Assembly: GCA_946615785.1 (NCBI GenBank)
Contig: CAMOIA010000079.1
Location: 1-7,385, forward strand
Reading direction: 5' to 3'
Length of the DNA: 7,385 bases
Source of the DNA: an uncultured Clostridia bacterium
GTDB taxonomy: Bacteria > Bacillota > Clostridia > Christensenellales > Aristaeellaceae
Part shown: in pieces, positions 5,496 through 7,385 of the stretch
Position numbering within the stretch: the stretch's first letter is position 1
Layout of the letters: every line of letters begins with the position of its first letter
Made by a program: the position numbers and the translations under genes
Notes under the pieces: generated by a model
What the model saw: the letters and a program-made list of their open reading frames with translations, nothing else
What the model was told of the DNA's origin: nothing
The model's database searches: none

Positions 5496-7385
5496 TTAGT
5501 CGTCTTTGACCTCTTCCATCACGAAGCATTCAATGATATCGCCGTTCTTGATATCATTGTAGCCTTCCAGGCCGACGCCGCATTCGTAGCCCTGCGCGGC
5601 TTCCCGCACGTCGTCCTTGAACCTGCGAAGGGACGAAAGCTTGCCTTCAAAAATGACAACGTTGTCGCGCAAAAGCCGCACAGAGGCGTTGCGCTGCAGC
5701 TTTCCGTCCGTCACATAGGAACCGGCAACCGTACCGACGCCGGTGATGCGGAAGGTGTTGCGCACTTCGGCATGGCCGAGGATGGTTTCTTTCAGAACCG
5801 GCTCCAGCATGCCCTTCATGGCCTTCTCGATATCTTCGATGGCCTGATAGATGATCCTGTAGAGGCGGATTTCCACGTCCTGCTTTTCCGCGGCTTCCTT
5901 CGCCTGGGCGTCCGGGCGGATGTTGAAGCCGATGATGATCGCGCCGAAGGCGGAAGCCAGGTTCACGTCGTCCAGGGTGACCGCGCCCACGGCGGAATGC
6001 AGGATATGAATCTTCACCTTGTCGCTGCTCAGCTTCTCCATGGCCTGCTTCACAGCTTCCACGCTGCCCTGCACGTCCGCTTTGATGATGATGTTCAGGG
6101 TCTGGGTCTTGCCTTCGTTGATGCCGGCAAACAGATTGTCCAGGTTGACCTTGCTCGTCGCGGTGCGGGCGGCCTTCAGTTTTTCCTTGCGCTCGTCCAC
6201 CACCTGACGGGTCAGCTTATCGTCTTCCACGGCGATCATTTCGTCGCCCGCGGAGGGCACATCGTCAAAGCCGGAAATTTCAACAGGCATGCTCGGCCCG
6301 GCACTCTGCACGCGCTCGCCGCGGTCGTTGGTCATGGCGCGCACGCGGCCACTGGCAAGGCCGGCCACGATGCTGTCGCCGACGTGGAGCGTGCCGTTCT
6401 TGAGCAGAACCGTCGCAAGCGGGCCTTTGGCCTTGTCGAGCTTGGCTTCGATGATGACGCCGTTTGCCATCCGGTTCGGGTTCGCCTTAAGCTGGAGCAT
6501 ATCCGCTTGCAGCAAGATGAGCTCAAGCAGCTCGTCCACACCGCTTCCGGTCACGGCGCTGACAGGCGCCATAATCGTTTCGCCGCCCCATTCCTCGGGC
6601 ACCAGATCGTATTTGGTCAGGGCTTCCTTCACCCGCTCGGGATCCGCGCCGGGCTTGTCCATCTTGTTGATCGCCACGACGATCGGAACGCCGGCTGCCT
6701 TGGCGTGGTTGATGGCCTCGACAGTCTGGGGCATCACGCCGTCGTCAGCCGCGACGACGAGGACGGCGATATCCGTGGCCTGCGCGCCGCGCATACGCAT
6801 GGCGGTAAAGGCCTCGTGTCCGGGGGTATCAAGGAAGGTGATCACCCTGCCGTCCAGGTCGACGGTATACGCGCCGATGTGCTGGGTAATGCCGCCCGCC
6901 TCGCCCGCGGTGACGTGGGATTTGCGGATATAGTCGAGCAAACTGGTTTTGCCGTGGTCAACGTGGCCCATGATGGTAATGACGGGGGGTCTTGGCTGCA
7001 GATCCTCGTCCTTGTCCTCGACGCGGGTCTCGGTCAGGACGTCTTCCGCCGTCTTGTCAAGCTTCTTTTCAAGCGTCACTTCAAATTCGCTGCACACAAG
7101 GGACGCGGTGTCGAAATCAAGCTCGCTGTTGATGTTGGAAACGATGCCGAGCATCAGGAGCTTTTTCAGGATTTCGCCCGCGGGCTTGCCGATCCGCTCG
7201 GTCAGGTCCTTCACGGTGATCGTTTCCGCGGTCATGTACGCTTTTTCGATCTTGATCGGCGCCATCATCTGCTGGGCGGAAGGCTTCTTGGCCTTGCCGC
7301 GCTTACCGCCGCGTACGGTGTCGTCGTCGTAATCGATGAAGGTTTCCTTCACGAGCTGCTTGCGGTTCTTGGCCACGCGTTCCGG
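5496..7385 (-). CDS. infB: Translation initiation factor IF-2 (5' end outside window)
   Basis: The GTPase that brings initiator fMet-tRNA to the 30S subunit and promotes subunit joining. 629 sense codons are present and the frame is open to the window edge. The GTG at 7376 is not accepted as the start, because IF-2 usually has a longer N-terminal region and the frame continues upstream. Counting from that codon: a basic linker (KRGKAKK), the N-terminal IF2_N-like domain (about 50-105), then the G domain with GHVDHGKT (137-144), GGITQHIGAY (161-170), DTPGHE (183-188), NKMD (237-240) and SAV (273-275). These are followed by the beta-barrel domain II (NGVIIEAKLDKAKGPLA), domain III, and the C-terminal fMet-tRNA-binding domain (LGHAEVRNTFRITGVGTVAG). 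The C-terminus is complete (EEVKDD and stop). All GTPase residues appear intact. Confidence 0.98.
   Translation of the reverse strand, partial: PERVAKNRKQLVKETFIDYDDDTVRGGKRGKAKKPSAQQMMAPIKIEKAYMTAETITVKDLTERIGKPAGEILKKLLMLGIVSNINSELDFDTASLVCSEFEVTLEKKLDKTAEDVLTETRVEDKDEDLQPRPPVITIMGHVDHGKTSLLDYIRKSHVTAGEAGGITQHIGAYTVDLDGRVITFLDTPGHEAFTAMRMRGAQATDIAVLVVAADDGVMPQTVEAINHAKAAGVPIVVAINKMDKPGADPERVKEALTKYDLVPEEWGGETIMAPVSAVTGSGVDELLELILLQADMLQLKANPNRMANGVIIEAKLDKAKGPLATVLLKNGTLHVGDSIVAGLASGRVRAMTNDRGERVQSAGPSMPVEISGFDDVPSAGDEMIAVEDDKLTRQVVDERKEKLKAARTATSKVNLDNLFAGINEGKTQTLNIIIKADVQGSVEAVKQAMEKLSSDKVKIHILHSAVGAVTLDDVNLASAFGAIIIGFNIRPDAQAKEAAEKQDVEIRLYRIIYQAIEDIEKAMKGMLEPVLKETILGHAEVRNTFRITGVGTVAGSYVTDGKLQRNASVRLLRDNVVIFEGKLSSLRRFKDDVREAAQGYECGVGLEGYNDIKNGDIIECFVMEEVKDD

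Noticed and set aside
6289..6933. A 214-codon open frame on the plus strand opposite infB
   Set aside because: It lies opposite the conserved GTPase domain of IF-2, is rich in S, T, A and P, and has no independent support.
7374..7376. GTG as the true start of infB
   Set aside because: The frame is open upstream to the window edge and IF-2 normally has a longer N-terminal region, so the gene is treated as partial.

Overview
All recognisable genes in this window lie on the minus strand, so transcription runs from position 7385 towards position 1. The base composition is GC-rich. The gene order infB, rbfA, DHH phosphoesterase (nrnA type), truB is the one known from Bacillota, and no Gram-negative-specific feature is visible. 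The kduD-type protein closely resembles the streptococcal and clostridial 'gluconate 5-dehydrogenase' family. I infer a GC-rich anaerobic member of Bacillota/Clostridia that uses plant or host uronic-acid polymers. This placement is an inference from gene content and order only.

Right part (about 3210-7385): a translation and RNA cluster. It holds infB (its 5' end lies outside the window), rbfA, a DHH/DHHA1 phosphoesterase that starts with GTG and overlaps rbfA by 29 nt, and truB, which overlaps the DHH gene by 4 nt (ATGA). A perfect 11-bp hairpin without a U-tract fills most of the 66-nt infB-rbfA gap. Together the products serve translation initiation, 30S maturation, oligoribonucleotide turnover and tRNA U55 modification.

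Middle (1733-3204): the same run of tightly packed genes continues where ribF is often found in Bacillota. First comes a 219-aa protein whose motifs match the C-terminal domain of tagaturonate reductase/mannitol dehydrogenase, without the Rossmann domain or the catalytic Lys/Asn/His motif. Next is a 71-aa single-span membrane protein, then a family 4 (Fe-S) uracil-DNA glycosylase. Gaps are 5, 9 and 29 nt, consistent with one transcript.

Left part (1-1657): after a 75-nt gap come kduI and kduD, 20 nt apart. They perform consecutive steps in breakdown of unsaturated uronates from pectin or glycosaminoglycans: isomerisation of 4-deoxy-L-threo-5-hexosulose uronate, then reduction to 2-keto-3-deoxygluconate. 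kduD is cut by the window edge only a few codons before its expected end.

There is no gene-free stretch over 300 nt. I saw no tRNA, rRNA, CRISPR array, insertion sequence or convincing rho-independent terminator. The most unusual item is the orphan UxaB-like C-terminal domain protein.
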